This document shows positions 34,942-42,528 of a DNA stretch of 64,000 nucleotides, one piece after another (the stretch's first letter is position 1; each line of letters opens with the position of its first letter). This stretch comes from Rhodobacterales bacterium (GTDB taxonomy: Bacteria; Pseudomonadota; Alphaproteobacteria; Rhizobiales; Stappiaceae). The position numbers and the translations under genes are program-made. The notes beneath the pieces are model-generated. The model was given only the letters and a program-made list of their open reading frames with translations. It was not told where the DNA came from and made no database searches. The DNA is taken from NCBI GenBank assembly GCA_008107755.1, contig VIRH01000109.1, positions 172,202 through 236,201 on the forward strand. The letters are read 5' to 3'.

Positions 34942-35136
34942 ATGGCGAATAATCAGACAGAGCGAACACCCCAGCAGGCCAGACAGGCCAAACGCGGCCG
35001 ACCTGTTCTGGTCATTCTTCTCGTAAGCATGGCGCTGCTTGTTGCCGGCTTCCTTATCGTCGGGCTTTTTCAGACACCCGACGACACATCTGCCGGCGTC
35101 GGTAACACCGAGCAGAGCGCGCCAGCCAACAATTGA
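34942..35136 (+). CDS. Small single-pass membrane protein upstream of dps
   Basis: From ATG 34942, which follows GAGG, the protein is 64 residues: a basic N-terminus (QQARQAKRGRP), one transmembrane helix (VLVILLVSMALLVAGFLIVG) and an acidic, Asn-rich tail. The longer open frame from 34741 includes non-coding leader DNA. It is not recognised by family. It lies 45 bp before dps and is probably in the same transcript from the EcfG promoter at 34675. Two weaker GGAAC sites at 34866 and 34899 lack a good -10. Confidence 0.65.
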   Translation: MANNQTERTPQQARQAKRGRPVLVILLVSMALLVAGFLIVGLFQTPDDTSAGVGNTEQSAPANN

Positions 35137-35181
35137 TTTAGCGGTTCATATGGACCCAAGCGAAGACCAGAAGGAACAACC

Positions 35182-35691
35182 ATGTCCAGCGTTTTGAAAA
35201 TCCAGACCCCTGAAGCAGACAAGATGAAGACCGGTCTGTCCGACGACGTCCGGGAACAGCTTTCGAAGCACCTGTCTGTTCTTCTGGCTGAAACGTATCA
35301 GCTGACGATCAAGTCTCACCTTTACCACTGGAACGTGGTTGGCCCGCTGTTCAAGTCCATTCACGACCTGACCGAGCAGCACTATGAAGACCTTTTCGCA
35401 GCGACCGACGTCATCGCGGAACGCGTCCGCGCCCTTGGCCATCGGGCGCCGGTCAATGTCGAAAACAACGAGCTGAAACTGAGTGTTCAGCTTCCGGACA
35501 ACGGCATGCCCACAGCCGAAACCATGATCTCCGATCTGGTGAAGAGCCACGAAGCGATCTCCGCAGAGATGCGTGACGTAGCCTCTTATGCAGGCGACCA
35601 CGGCGACGTCGTCACCGAAGACATGCTTACCGCACGGATCACCTTCCACGAGAAGGCTGCATGGATGCTGCGGGCAATCATTACAGAATGA
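35182..35691 (+). CDS. dps: Dps-family ferritin-like DNA protection protein
   Basis: This 169-residue protein has the four-helix ferritin-like fold. SHLYHWNVVGPLFKSIHDLT followed by EQHYEDLF contains the His and acidic residues of the ferroxidase centre shared between subunits. It has a short Lys-containing N-terminus. Dps makes a dodecamer that oxidises iron with peroxide and shields DNA. A GGAAC-containing sequence just before the ATG serves as Shine-Dalgarno rather than promoter. It is a typical general stress response member, and a terminator follows at 35704. Confidence 0.93.
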   Translation: MSSVLKIQTPEADKMKTGLSDDVREQLSKHLSVLLAETYQLTIKSHLYHWNVVGPLFKSIHDLTEQHYEDLFAATDVIAERVRALGHRAPVNVENNELKLSVQLPDNGMPTAETMISDLVKSHEAISAEMRDVASYAGDHGDVVTEDMLTARITFHEKAAWMLRAIITE

Positions 35692-35703
35692 AAATCATGA
35701 CTA

Positions 35704-35729
35704 GGCTGCCCGGTTGCCGGGCAGCCTTT
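35704..35729 (+). terminator. Terminator after dps
   Basis: GGCTGCCCGG-TTG-CCGGGCAGCC forms a perfect 10-bp stem followed by TTT, 12 bp after the dps stop. Confidence 0.8.
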
Positions 35730-35824
35730 CACTGTTCAAGATCTTCGCTTCGATGTGCCCTGAGTAATGGCGCCGAGGCGCATGAGACAAGCCTGAAGCC
35801 CCCGAACACTTACAGTGTAATCGA

Positions 35825-36046
35825 ATGATCAGCGTGCCACGGCGTTTTGCGGGATTTCGATCGGCGTCCTGCGTTCTGAAGGACCCTACCCTGACAGTAG
35901 CGGAAAAACGGACGGCGCTGTTGACCTGGCGCGCATCGCTGCGAAAAACCGCTCCAAGCGCCTCGGACAGCGTCCAGCAACGCGACCGAATGATTCATGA
36001 CATCGAAACGGCGCTGAAACAGCTTCCCCAACCTTCCCGAGATTGA
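35825..36046 (+). CDS. Small conserved-looking hypothetical protein
   Basis: This 73-residue protein contains VLKDPTLTVAEKRTALLTWR, resembling a short family common in rhizobia in which a 'D-x-L-s-x-e-x-K-x-x-x-L-x-x-W' pattern is followed by a variable tail. It has no signal peptide or membrane segment. No Shine-Dalgarno or EcfG site is obvious, so the call rests on the pattern and on its place between dps and the histidine kinase. Confidence 0.5.
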   Translation: MISVPRRFAGFRSASCVLKDPTLTVAEKRTALLTWRASLRKTAPSASDSVQQRDRMIHDIETALKQLPQPSRD

Positions 36047-36121
36047 CCTGACGAGGTCCGCCCTTATTCCCTCCGCACATGCGTGCTGACTATGCCGCGC
36101 GTTGGGAGAGGTTTCTGCGCA

Positions 36122-37924
36122 CTAGTCGACGAGATGCCTCTCAGGGAACTCGATAACGCAGCGGACCCCCTTCGGTGCGAAGTCTATTTCGACCGTTCCG
36201 TCCAGAGCCGGACCGACGAGACGTTCAAGCAACATCCGTCCGAAACCGTTGCGCGCAGGCATGACGACCTCAGGCCCGCCAGTTTCGGTCCACAGCAGCC
36301 GAATATTATCCCCGTTCACTTCCCATTTGACCGACAGCTTGCCGTCGAGCACGGAAAGCGCGCCGTATTTGGCAGCGTTTGTCGTCAGTTCGTGCAGTGC
36401 CAGGCCGAGGTTCTGGGCGGCATCAGCCGAAACAGACCGCGGAGGTCCATCAATCTCGATCTGCGCACTGCCCGGCTCAATCGATTGGGACAGATGAGCC
36501 TGGATCAGCTCATGAAGGTCCGCGCCGTACCAGGACTGGGATACCAGAAGGTCATGGCTTGCGGCCATCGCCTGCAGGCGCGCGGAAAAGCTCTCGACAA
36601 AATCTTCGGTCGTGTCGGAACGCGCCGCAGTCTGCCGAGCCATCGCCTGAATGACTGCCAGCAGGTTCTTGGAACGATGCGTCAGCTCGCGCATCACCAG
36701 ATGCATCTGGCGTTCGTTCTCCCGCTTGTGGGTCATGTCCACGGCTGTACCGATGATACCGATCACCTTGCCGTTCTTGTCTTTGGCCGGGTCGATGCGG
36801 ATATTATAGTTCTGCTCCTTGCCGTCGACGTTCAGGTCAATCTCGACGACAGTGCTTTCCCCCGTCTCCAGAACCTTCTCCTTCGGCGGCGTGAGCTGTA
36901 GCTGATTTTCTTCCGAAAAAAGGTCCGCGTCGGTCTTGCCGATATAGTCGGACGCTTTGAGATCCTGGGTCGGGTTGACCACATGGACGTATTTCAGATC
37001 CCTGTCCTGCTCAAACACGGTAATCAGCGAGCCGGCCAAGGCCTTTTCAAAGCGCATGTTCGCCTCGGCGAGCTGGCTCGCCATGGAGGCAAGACGGATC
37101 TCGTAGAGGTTCTTTTCGGTCAGGTCGATCGCCGTGCACAGCACGCCGTCGATCTCCCCTTTCACATTCACTGTCGGATGCAGGATGATATCCAGAAAGA
37201 CGGTGCCTGTTTCCTGATTGTCCAGGGCGACATAGCTGGACGCGGTCTCTCCGGTTTCGATCACGTGTCGTTTCAGGGGAATGAGTTCTTCAGCGGCAGC
37301 CTTCGGCAGAACTTCCTCATCGGTCTTGCCGACCAGGTCGTCAGCGTCTTTGCCAAACCGCGGATTGTGAACCCATGTGTAGCGAAGGTCACGGTCCTGC
37401 GATGAGACGGATATGTTCGATCCGGTCAGGGCTTTCTCGAACCGGTCATTGATACGGTTGAGTTCGCTCCTGCTGCGCCCCACCTGATTATTCAACTTCT
37501 CGTTTTCGGTCTCAAGTAATTCATTGGCGCGCTCCAACTGCTCAAGCGAGGGAATGAGAAGCAGTTTCGGAAGCATACGCCAGACGACCACCGCGGTGGC
37601 GATGGACACCAACGCCGTCACGAATTTGATCAGCCCTTGCGCACCATATGCAGGCCACCACAGCGTCACGAGCGCCGAAAGGTGAGAGAACGCGCAGGCA
37701 ATGATGAAGGCGATGAACAGGTAGCCGATCTTCCTGCTGTTGCCCTGAATATCCGGACGCTGGCGCAGAAACCTCGCCATCGCAATGGGAATGGCGACAT
37801 AGGCCAGCGCGATAAGTCCGTCGGAGACGGCGTGCAGCGCAACCAGATCCGGGCGCCAGAGGAGGCAATATCCGTGCGGCACGAATGAAGCCGCGCCGAA
37901 GAGGTAAGACAGAATGTCTGTCAT
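36122..37924 (-). CDS. HWE histidine kinase with ethylene-receptor-like membrane domain and two PAS domains
   Basis: This 600-residue protein has three N-terminal helices (about 1-120) closely resembling the ETR1 ethylene-binding domain: VSDGLIALAYVAIPI with Asp35 and Tyr42, then IIACAFSHLSAL with Cys77 and His81 in the C-x3-H spacing of the plant copper ligands. Two PAS domains follow (roughly 160-290 and 300-405). The HWE/HisKA_2 phospho-acceptor motif is ELTHRSKNLLAVIQ with His416, and the ATPase domain has ALHELTTNAAKYGAL. HWE kinases are the known phosphodonors for PhyR, and phyR is 550 bp away. It is the prime candidate PhyR kinase. Whether it binds ethylene or another ligand is not known. 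Confidence 0.85.
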   Translation of the reverse strand: MTDILSYLFGAASFVPHGYCLLWRPDLVALHAVSDGLIALAYVAIPIAMARFLRQRPDIQGNSRKIGYLFIAFIIACAFSHLSALVTLWWPAYGAQGLIKFVTALVSIATAVVVWRMLPKLLLIPSLEQLERANELLETENEKLNNQVGRSRSELNRINDRFEKALTGSNISVSSQDRDLRYTWVHNPRFGKDADDLVGKTDEEVLPKAAAEELIPLKRHVIETGETASSYVALDNQETGTVFLDIILHPTVNVKGEIDGVLCTAIDLTEKNLYEIRLASMASQLAEANMRFEKALAGSLITVFEQDRDLKYVHVVNPTQDLKASDYIGKTDADLFSEENQLQLTPPKEKVLETGESTVVEIDLNVDGKEQNYNIRIDPAKDKNGKVIGIIGTAVDMTHKRENERQMHLVMRELTHRSKNLLAVIQAMARQTAARSDTTEDFVESFSARLQAMAASHDLLVSQSWYGADLHELIQAHLSQSIEPGSAQIEIDGPPRSVSADAAQNLGLALHELTTNAAKYGALSVLDGKLSVKWEVNGDNIRLLWTETGGPEVVMPARNGFGRMLLERLVGPALDGTVEIDFAPKGVRCVIEFPERHLVD

Positions 37925-38044
37925 GATGGTCTGGCTCCCTCATCCAGCTTTCGGAATGGCTGCCCGCAGCACTGCATGGCACGATCTACCGGAAAATTCT
38001 TTGCCCGCATACCGCGAAATAGTTTTCGCAATCGAAATGACACA

Positions 38045-38069
38045 GGAACTTTTCGTCTTGCCAATCGTT
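38045..38069 (+). promoter_or_regulatory. EcfG-type promoter (GGAAC-N16-CGTT) of the csbD-like gene
   Basis: GGAAC at 38045-38049 and CGTT at 38066-38069 are 16 bp apart, 36 bp before the CsbD start codon. Confidence 0.82.
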
Positions 38070-38104
38070 TTCCAGATGTCAACAAAACAGGGAGTTTTTG
38101 ACAA

Positions 38105-38302
38105 ATGAACTGGGACCAAATCGAAGGTAACTGGAAGCAATTCAAAGGTAAGGCGCTCAATCAGTGGGGCAAGCTGACCGATGATGAACTTGACCAGATC
38201 GACGGTCGTCGTACTGAACTTGCTGGAAAGATCCAGGAAAAGTACGGCAAGACCCGTGAAGAGGCAGAAAAAGAAATCGACCTCTGGATGGAAAAAAACT
38301 AA
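38105..38302 (+). CDS. CsbD-family general stress protein
   Basis: This 65-residue protein reads MNWDQIEGNWKQFKGKALNQ and continues WGKLTDDELDQIDGRRTELA, the CsbD consensus of small hydrophilic helical proteins induced by stress. Its biochemical role is unknown in any organism. A perfect EcfG promoter lies upstream and a strong terminator at 38308, so it is a monocistronic stress gene. Confidence 0.92.
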   Translation: MNWDQIEGNWKQFKGKALNQWGKLTDDELDQIDGRRTELAGKIQEKYGKTREEAEKEIDLWMEKN

Positions 38303-38307
38303 AGGAT

Positions 38308-38337
38308 GGAGGCGGGCATTACCCGCCTCCCCCTTTT
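38308..38337 (+). terminator. Terminator after the csbD-like gene
   Basis: GGAGGCGGG-CATTA-CCCGCCTCC forms a perfect 9-bp stem followed by CCCTTTT, starting 6 bp after the stop. Confidence 0.85.
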
Positions 38338-38471
38338 GATGGCATGCTGAAAAGCAGGATCCGCATCAGCCCACAAGGCGATATGGCCTGCTGGAGTTCC
38401 TGAAGAGCATCGGGAAGAACAGGATCTCGGTCCTGCGCTCCCCGACGACACTCATGTCAGGCAAAACAGCG

Positions 38472-39275
38472 TCACGCCGCGACAGCATCACTTCCCTTGA
38501 AGAAGAGTGCCTGGCTGATACCTGCTTTTACGGTATTCGGATTGAAGGGCTTGGTGATCAGGAACGTCGGCTCGGGACGTTCCCCTGTCAGAAGACGCTC
38601 CGGGAAGGACGTGATGAAAATCACCGGCACCGCCATTTCGGCAAGAATTTCCTTCACCGCATCGATGCCCGATGAGCCGTCGGCCAACTGGATGTCTGCC
38701 AGAACGAGCCCTGGGCGCTGCGTCTTGGCTGCCTCGATGGCATCCTGTGCAGTGCGGGCAACAGACGTGACGTTATGACCGAGAGATTCAACGATCTGCT
38801 CCAGATCCATGGAAATGAGCGGCTCATCCTCGATGATCAGAACGTCGGTCTTGGTCTGACGATCGATTTCGTCAATCGCGGACTTGATCAGATCCGTCAC
38901 TTCTTCGTCAGTCTTTTCGATGATTTTGGCCGTTTCCGGAATCGTGAAGCCTTCAAGAGTGGACAGAAGGAGAGTTTGCCGGCTTTCCGGAGCCATCGTG
39001 GCAAGACGCTGCTGAGCTGTCTGTTCAAAGATGGAGGTTGCACCGTCGCTCGCAGCAGGCGGCACGACAGTCGCGTTCCACAGAACGTGGAAGAGACGAT
39101 AAAGCCCGATATTTACGCCGTAGGTCGTATCGATGATGGAGTGATCGGCAACAAGAGCCTGAAGGCAGGCACGAACATAGGCATCCCCGCTTTTCTGAGT
39201 TCCGGACAGGGCCCTCGCGTAGCGGCGCAGATACGGCAGCAGCGGCGCGATTTCCTGGGAAAGGCTTATGGACAT
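38472..39275 (-). CDS. phyR: PhyR, anti-anti-sigma response regulator of the general stress response
   Basis: This 267-residue protein has the PhyR domain order. An N-terminal sigma-like region (LLPYLRRYARALSGTQKSGD and a degenerate sigma-4, ETAKIIEKTDEEVTDLIKSA) mimics the sigma factor. A C-terminal receiver has VLIIEDEPLIS, the phospho-acceptor Asp194 in LVLADIQLADG and Lys in FLITKPFNPNTV. When phosphorylated it binds NepR and releases EcfG. It is divergent from nepR-ecfG, the conserved arrangement in alphaproteobacteria, and its promoter is one half of a large inverted repeat. Confidence 0.95.
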   Translation of the reverse strand: MSISLSQEIAPLLPYLRRYARALSGTQKSGDAYVRACLQALVADHSIIDTTYGVNIGLYRLFHVLWNATVVPPAASDGATSIFEQTAQQRLATMAPESRQTLLLSTLEGFTIPETAKIIEKTDEEVTDLIKSAIDEIDRQTKTDVLIIEDEPLISMDLEQIVESLGHNVTSVARTAQDAIEAAKTQRPGLVLADIQLADGSSGIDAVKEILAEMAVPVIFITSFPERLLTGERPEPTFLITKPFNPNTVKAGISQALFFKGSDAVAA

Positions 39276-39348
39276 GCAGAATTCCTCAAAGTGTCGCCGC
39301 CTCGCGCGGCCTCGTTCATATAGGCAGCAATTGCCCCCGTTACGAGAA

Positions 39349-39406
39349 AATGCCTTTTCGAAAAAAAAGTTCCGCGCGTGAGGAACTTTTTTTTCGAAAA
39401 GGCGTT
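39349..39406. promoter_or_regulatory. Mirror-image EcfG promoters between phyR and nepR
   Basis: Two 22-bp arms, 39352-39373 and 39382-39403, form a perfect inverted repeat with an 8-bp spacer. Each arm contains GGAAC and a run of eight T, then CGAAAAGG. Rightward, GGAAC (39382-39386) is 16 bp from CGTT (39403-39406), a perfect promoter for nepR-ecfG. Leftward, GGAAC is 16 bp from CATT (39352-39349), one mismatch, facing phyR. This predicts positive autoregulation of both units, stronger for nepR-ecfG. Confidence 0.85.
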
Positions 39407-39457
39407 TAAAGCATAATCAGCTCGTTGTCCGAGACGTACAAAATTCAGGAATTCGTA

Positions 39458-39679
39458 ATGGCAAGCAAAACCTTACCAGATCGGCAGTCCTCCGATTTCG
39501 GTATTATCAAACCCTCGACCGGAGCAAAGACCAAGGAAGATTGGATCGGCAGCCAGCTCAGAAAGGTCTATGACGAGGCGCTTTCGGAAGACATTCCAGA
39601 TGATATGCTGGATCTGCTGTCGGCACTCGATGACTCGGCTTCGAAACAGAAGAAGTCCGACGAGGAGGCCGCTGAATGA
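39458..39679 (+). CDS. nepR: NepR anti-sigma factor
   Basis: From ATG 39458, with AGGA eight bases upstream, the protein is 73 residues. The central two-helix core is WIGSQLRKVYDEALSEDIPD followed by DMLDLLSALD, the NepR consensus, flanked by disordered ends. It sequesters EcfG until phosphorylated PhyR takes it away. The stop overlaps the ATG of ecfG (ATGA), ensuring coupled translation and a balanced ratio. Confidence 0.93.
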   Translation: MASKTLPDRQSSDFGIIKPSTGAKTKEDWIGSQLRKVYDEALSEDIPDDMLDLLSALDDSASKQKKSDEEAAE

Positions 39680-40230
39680 ACAATGTTCAGTTCAAGCAGG
39701 ATCTGGTCGATTCCATTCCCCGCCTGAGGGCTTTTGCGAGATCGATCAGTGGCGACCGCGATCGCGCGGACGACCTTGTACAGGAAACCCTGGCCAAGGC
39801 CATTGCGAACAAGGACAAGTTCACAGAAGGCACCAATCTCACAGCCTGGCTCATCACGATCTTGAGAAACCAGTATTACTCGATCGGCAGAAAGCTGCAG
39901 CGCGAAGTCGCGGACCCGGACGGGGAGCATGCAGCTACCCTCGAATCCGGCCCTTCGCAGAACAGCTATCTGGAGCTCAAGGATTTCATGAGCGCCCTCC
40001 AGATCCTGCCCGACGATCAGCGTGAAGCCCTTATCCTGATCGGCGCCAGCGGATTTTCGTACGAGGAAGCTGCCGAGATCCTGGGCGTCAAGATCGGCAC
40101 AGTGAAGAGCCGGGTATCTCGGGCCCGGTTAAGGCTCGAGGACCTGATGAGCGGCAAGGAAGATTTCGAGCGGTCTGACGCAGCAGCTGCCGAGTCTGCC
40201 AGCCTCATCCAGAATGCACTTTCCGTCTGA
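39676..40230 (+). CDS. ecfG: EcfG-type ECF sigma factor of the general stress response
   Basis: This 184-residue sigma factor has region 2 (RLRAFARSISGDRDRADDLV, QETLAKAI, LTAWLITILRNQYYS) and region 4 (LPDDQREALILIGASGFSYE, EAAEILGVKIGTVKSRVSRA). These match the EcfG/ECF15 group of alphaproteobacteria. It directs transcription from GGAAC-N16-CGTT promoters, many of which surround it here. It overlaps nepR by four bases and is followed by a strong terminator. Confidence 0.95.
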   Translation: MNNVQFKQDLVDSIPRLRAFARSISGDRDRADDLVQETLAKAIANKDKFTEGTNLTAWLITILRNQYYSIGRKLQREVADPDGEHAATLESGPSQNSYLELKDFMSALQILPDDQREALILIGASGFSYEEAAEILGVKIGTVKSRVSRARLRLEDLMSGKEDFERSDAAAAESASLIQNALSV

Positions 40231-40260
40231 AGGCCGATTGAAACAAAATTTAGAGAATTC

Positions 40261-40300
40261 GAGGGGTGGCATCTACCGATGCCACCCCTCTTCATTTTCG
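40261..40300 (+). terminator. Terminator after ecfG
   Basis: GAGGGGTGGCAT-CTACCG-ATGCCACCCCTC forms a perfect 12-bp stem followed by TTCATTTT, 30 bp after the stop. Confidence 0.88.
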
Positions 40301-40469
40301 CCACATGCGGCCGTGGAAACGGCTTTCAACCTGCTGCCGGCTCTTGCGGAAGCGGGTTTCGTTGTACAAAGAAGCGATTTCATTACTTTTCGCTGGCTTA
40401 ACTAGACAGCTATCATGAAACGGTTTGGCGGTTGCGGCGACCCAGACCAAACAAGGGGGGAGCGTCGAA

Positions 40470-41780
40470 ATGGACCTAGCGTATCATACGAGCGCCCGCG
40501 CACTGGCACTGGTCAAGCTGACCAAAGGCTTCCTTTTCATCCCGGTATGCATTGCTTTGACCGGCGCCGCCCTGGCATTCGGAACCGTGCTGATTGACAA
40601 TGCGGGGTGGCTCTCCGGTTTGTTCGACGCGCTCGGCTACGGACATATCACGGCGGATGGAGCCCGGTCGGTGCTCTCTACGATCGCCGGCGCCATGATG
40701 TCGGTTCTCAGTCTTGTCTATTCACTGACGCTGGTGGTCTTCACGCTTGCCGCCGGCAACATTTCCGCGCGGCTCCTCGAGACGTTTTCCAACAATCGAA
40801 CGACCCAGATGACCATCGGGCTTCTGGGAGCAACCTTTCTCTACGCCCTGATCACCCTCTTTGTCGTCGACGAGAGCCACGAAATGCGGTTTTCAGTCGT
40901 CACGTCGATCATCCTGGCCGCAATAAGTGTGTTCTGGCTGGTGTATTTCGTGAACGATGTGGCGGGGCGCATTCGGGTGGACGCGGAGATCGGCCGAATC
41001 CAGCATTCCCTGCGCCGGTCAATCGATCAGCTGCTGGCAAAAGAGCCTCGGCAACGATCGAACGAGCGCGACGAGCTGCCCGACATGCCTGCCATCTCGG
41101 TGTTGTCGAAACGAAGCGGCTACGTGACTTCCATTGACAGCGAGGCTCTGATGACGACGGCTCGGGACGTCAACGGTTTCGTGGACGTTCTGCTGACGCC
41201 GGGAGCGTTTGTCATCGAGGGTATGCCGATCGCTGAAGTTAGAACCAGAACGGAGCGCAAAGATTTCAGCGAGGTCCCACACGCTTTCAGCCTCGGCAAG
41301 GCTCGCGCGCCGGAAGGCGATATCCAGTTCGCCGTTCACCTCATGGTCGAGATCGCCCTTCGCGCGCTCTCACCGGGCATAAACGATTCCTACACGGCGA
41401 TCAGCGCAATCGACCATCTGTCAGCATCCTTCGCGGTGATCCTCCAGCGCGGTGCGCCGAGTTCCCTGCTGCTGGATGAGGATAATACGCCGCGCCTGTG
41501 GCTCGATCTTATCGATGTGGACGAAGTTCTGACCACGGCAATTCGTCCCTTGCGACAGGCATCGATGAACAACGTCCTGGTGCTGGATCACCTGATCCAG
41601 GCGCTTGAACGTATGACCATCGTATGCAGGGAGGAACATCTGCACCTGATCACTCAGCAACTTCGCAGCATCGCGAGTGACGCGGCCCAGTTCGTGGACA
41701 GCCGGGAGGATCGGTCGCAGATAGCCAGACGTATTTGGTCGGCGCGGCAGAGAATTGGAAAAAACGAAAAAAGCAGATGA
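40470..41780 (+). CDS. DUF2254-family inner-membrane protein
   Basis: From ATG 40470, preceded by GGGGGGAG, the protein is 436 residues. Four N-terminal membrane helices (FLFIPVCIALTGAALAFGTV, VLSTIAGAMMSVLSLVYSLT, MTIGLLGATFLYALITLFVV, IILAAISVFWLVYF) precede a soluble domain with SGYVTSIDSEALM and ALSPGINDSYTAISAIDHLS, the most conserved DUF2254 motif. Function is unknown. It probably forms a membrane complex with a large cytoplasmic part. No EcfG promoter was found upstream, although it sits within the stress island. Confidence 0.85.
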   Translation: MDLAYHTSARALALVKLTKGFLFIPVCIALTGAALAFGTVLIDNAGWLSGLFDALGYGHITADGARSVLSTIAGAMMSVLSLVYSLTLVVFTLAAGNISARLLETFSNNRTTQMTIGLLGATFLYALITLFVVDESHEMRFSVVTSIILAAISVFWLVYFVNDVAGRIRVDAEIGRIQHSLRRSIDQLLAKEPRQRSNERDELPDMPAISVLSKRSGYVTSIDSEALMTTARDVNGFVDVLLTPGAFVIEGMPIAEVRTRTERKDFSEVPHAFSLGKARAPEGDIQFAVHLMVEIALRALSPGINDSYTAISAIDHLSASFAVILQRGAPSSLLLDEDNTPRLWLDLIDVDEVLTTAIRPLRQASMNNVLVLDHLIQALERMTIVCREEHLHLITQQLRSIASDAAQFVDSREDRSQIARRIWSARQRIGKNEKSR

Positions 41781-41795
41781 AAAAGGGACAAAAAA

Positions 41796-41822
41796 AAGGG
41801 CGCCAAAGGCGCCCTTGTTTTT
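41796..41822. terminator. Shared bidirectional terminator
   Basis: AAGGGCGCC-AAA-GGCGCCCTT with A and T runs on the two sides can end both the DUF2254 transcript and the leftward DUF1328 transcript. Confidence 0.85.
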
Positions 41823-41825
41823 ACT

Positions 41826-41996
41826 CTATACGCGCCGACCTCGGAATGCGTGAGCAATCGCGGAGATCAAGAACAGAGCGATTGCGACGAAGAAGATGAT
41901 TTTCGCAATCGACACCGCAGTACCTGCAATGCCACCAAACCCAAGAACGGCTGCGATCAAAGCCACAACCAAGAAAAACAGTGCCCAAGAAAGCAT
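41826..41996 (-). CDS. DUF1328-family small membrane protein
   Basis: From ATG 41996 this is 56 residues with two hydrophobic helices: MLSWALFFLVVALIAAVLGF and VSIAKIIFFVAIALFLISAI, ending in a basic RGRRV tail. This is the DUF1328/YtjA pattern. A consensus EcfG promoter starts 33 bp upstream, so it is a likely general stress member. The longer frame reaching 42188 is not needed. Confidence 0.88.
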   Translation of the reverse strand: MLSWALFFLVVALIAAVLGFGGIAGTAVSIAKIIFFVAIALFLISAIAHAFRGRRV

Positions 41997-42028
41997 AACG
42001 TCCTCCGTTATTAAAGATACAGCCCGTA

Positions 42029-42053
42029 AACGCCGCCTCATAAAAATTGTTCC
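42029..42053 (-). promoter_or_regulatory. EcfG-type promoter (GGAAC-N16-CGTT) of the DUF1328 gene
   Basis: On the minus strand GGAAC at 42053-42049 and CGTT at 42032-42029 are 16 bp apart, 33 bp before the start codon at 41996. Confidence 0.8.
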
Positions 42054-42146
42054 CAAGTTTTTTTGACCTTTTTTCGAGGACGGTGTTTCAGGACTCTGTT
42101 TGGCCGACACCCTGATCAAATAAAAACTGAAATTTCCGAGCAGATC

Positions 42147-42171
42147 GGAACTTTCCGCGACACAACTTGTT
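42147..42171 (+). promoter_or_regulatory. EcfG-type promoter (GGAAC-N16-TGTT) of the PLDc_N gene
   Basis: GGAAC at 42147-42151 and TGTT at 42168-42171 are 16 bp apart, 31 bp before the ATG at 42202. Confidence 0.72.
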
Positions 42172-42201
42172 TTCCCTCCAGCATCCACCGGAGGTTATAT
42201 A

Positions 42202-42387
42202 ATGGAATATGGTATTGTCGGACTTATCGTCCTTATTCTCGACATCTATGCAATCATTCAGGTTCTTGGCAGCGGCACGTCGACGGCGGCGAAGCTCCTC
42301 TGGATCCTGGGTATCATCATCTTCCCGATCGTAGGCTTTATTGTATGGCTGCTCGCCGGACCGAAGGGCGGAGCGCGGACAATATAA
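42202..42387 (+). CDS. Small membrane protein with PLD-nuclease N-terminal (PLDc_N) motif
   Basis: This 61-residue protein has a GGAGG ribosome site just upstream. Two helices, VGLIVLILDIYAIIQVLGSG and LLWILGIIIFPIVGFIVWLL, surround the K-LLW-x8-P-x2-G pattern of PLDc_N domains, which occur alone as small membrane proteins or fused to phospholipase D-type synthases. A probable EcfG promoter lies upstream and a strong terminator downstream. The function is unknown. Confidence 0.82.
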   Translation: MEYGIVGLIVLILDIYAIIQVLGSGTSTAAKLLWILGIIIFPIVGFIVWLLAGPKGGARTI

Positions 42388-42422
42388 TCAACCTGCAATA
42401 TAGTTATAGCATAACCCACAAA

Positions 42423-42453
42423 AATACGCGCCAAAACGGCGCGTATTTTTTTT
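42423..42453 (+). terminator. Terminator after the PLDc_N gene
   Basis: AATACGCGCC-AAAAC-GGCGCGTATT is a perfect 10-bp stem followed by TTTTTT. The next EcfG promoter begins immediately after it, at 42454. Confidence 0.92.
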
Positions 42454-42478
42454 GGAACCAAATTCAAAGCTATGGGTT
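42454..42478 (+). promoter_or_regulatory. EcfG-type promoter (GGAAC-N16-GGTT) of the PRC-barrel gene
   Basis: GGAAC at 42454-42458 and GGTT at 42475-42478 are 16 bp apart, 51 bp before the ATG at 42529. Confidence 0.68.
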
Positions 42479-42528
42479 TCCAATATACCAGTTCGATAAA
42501 CGAATGGATATTCGAAAGGAACGTTAAA

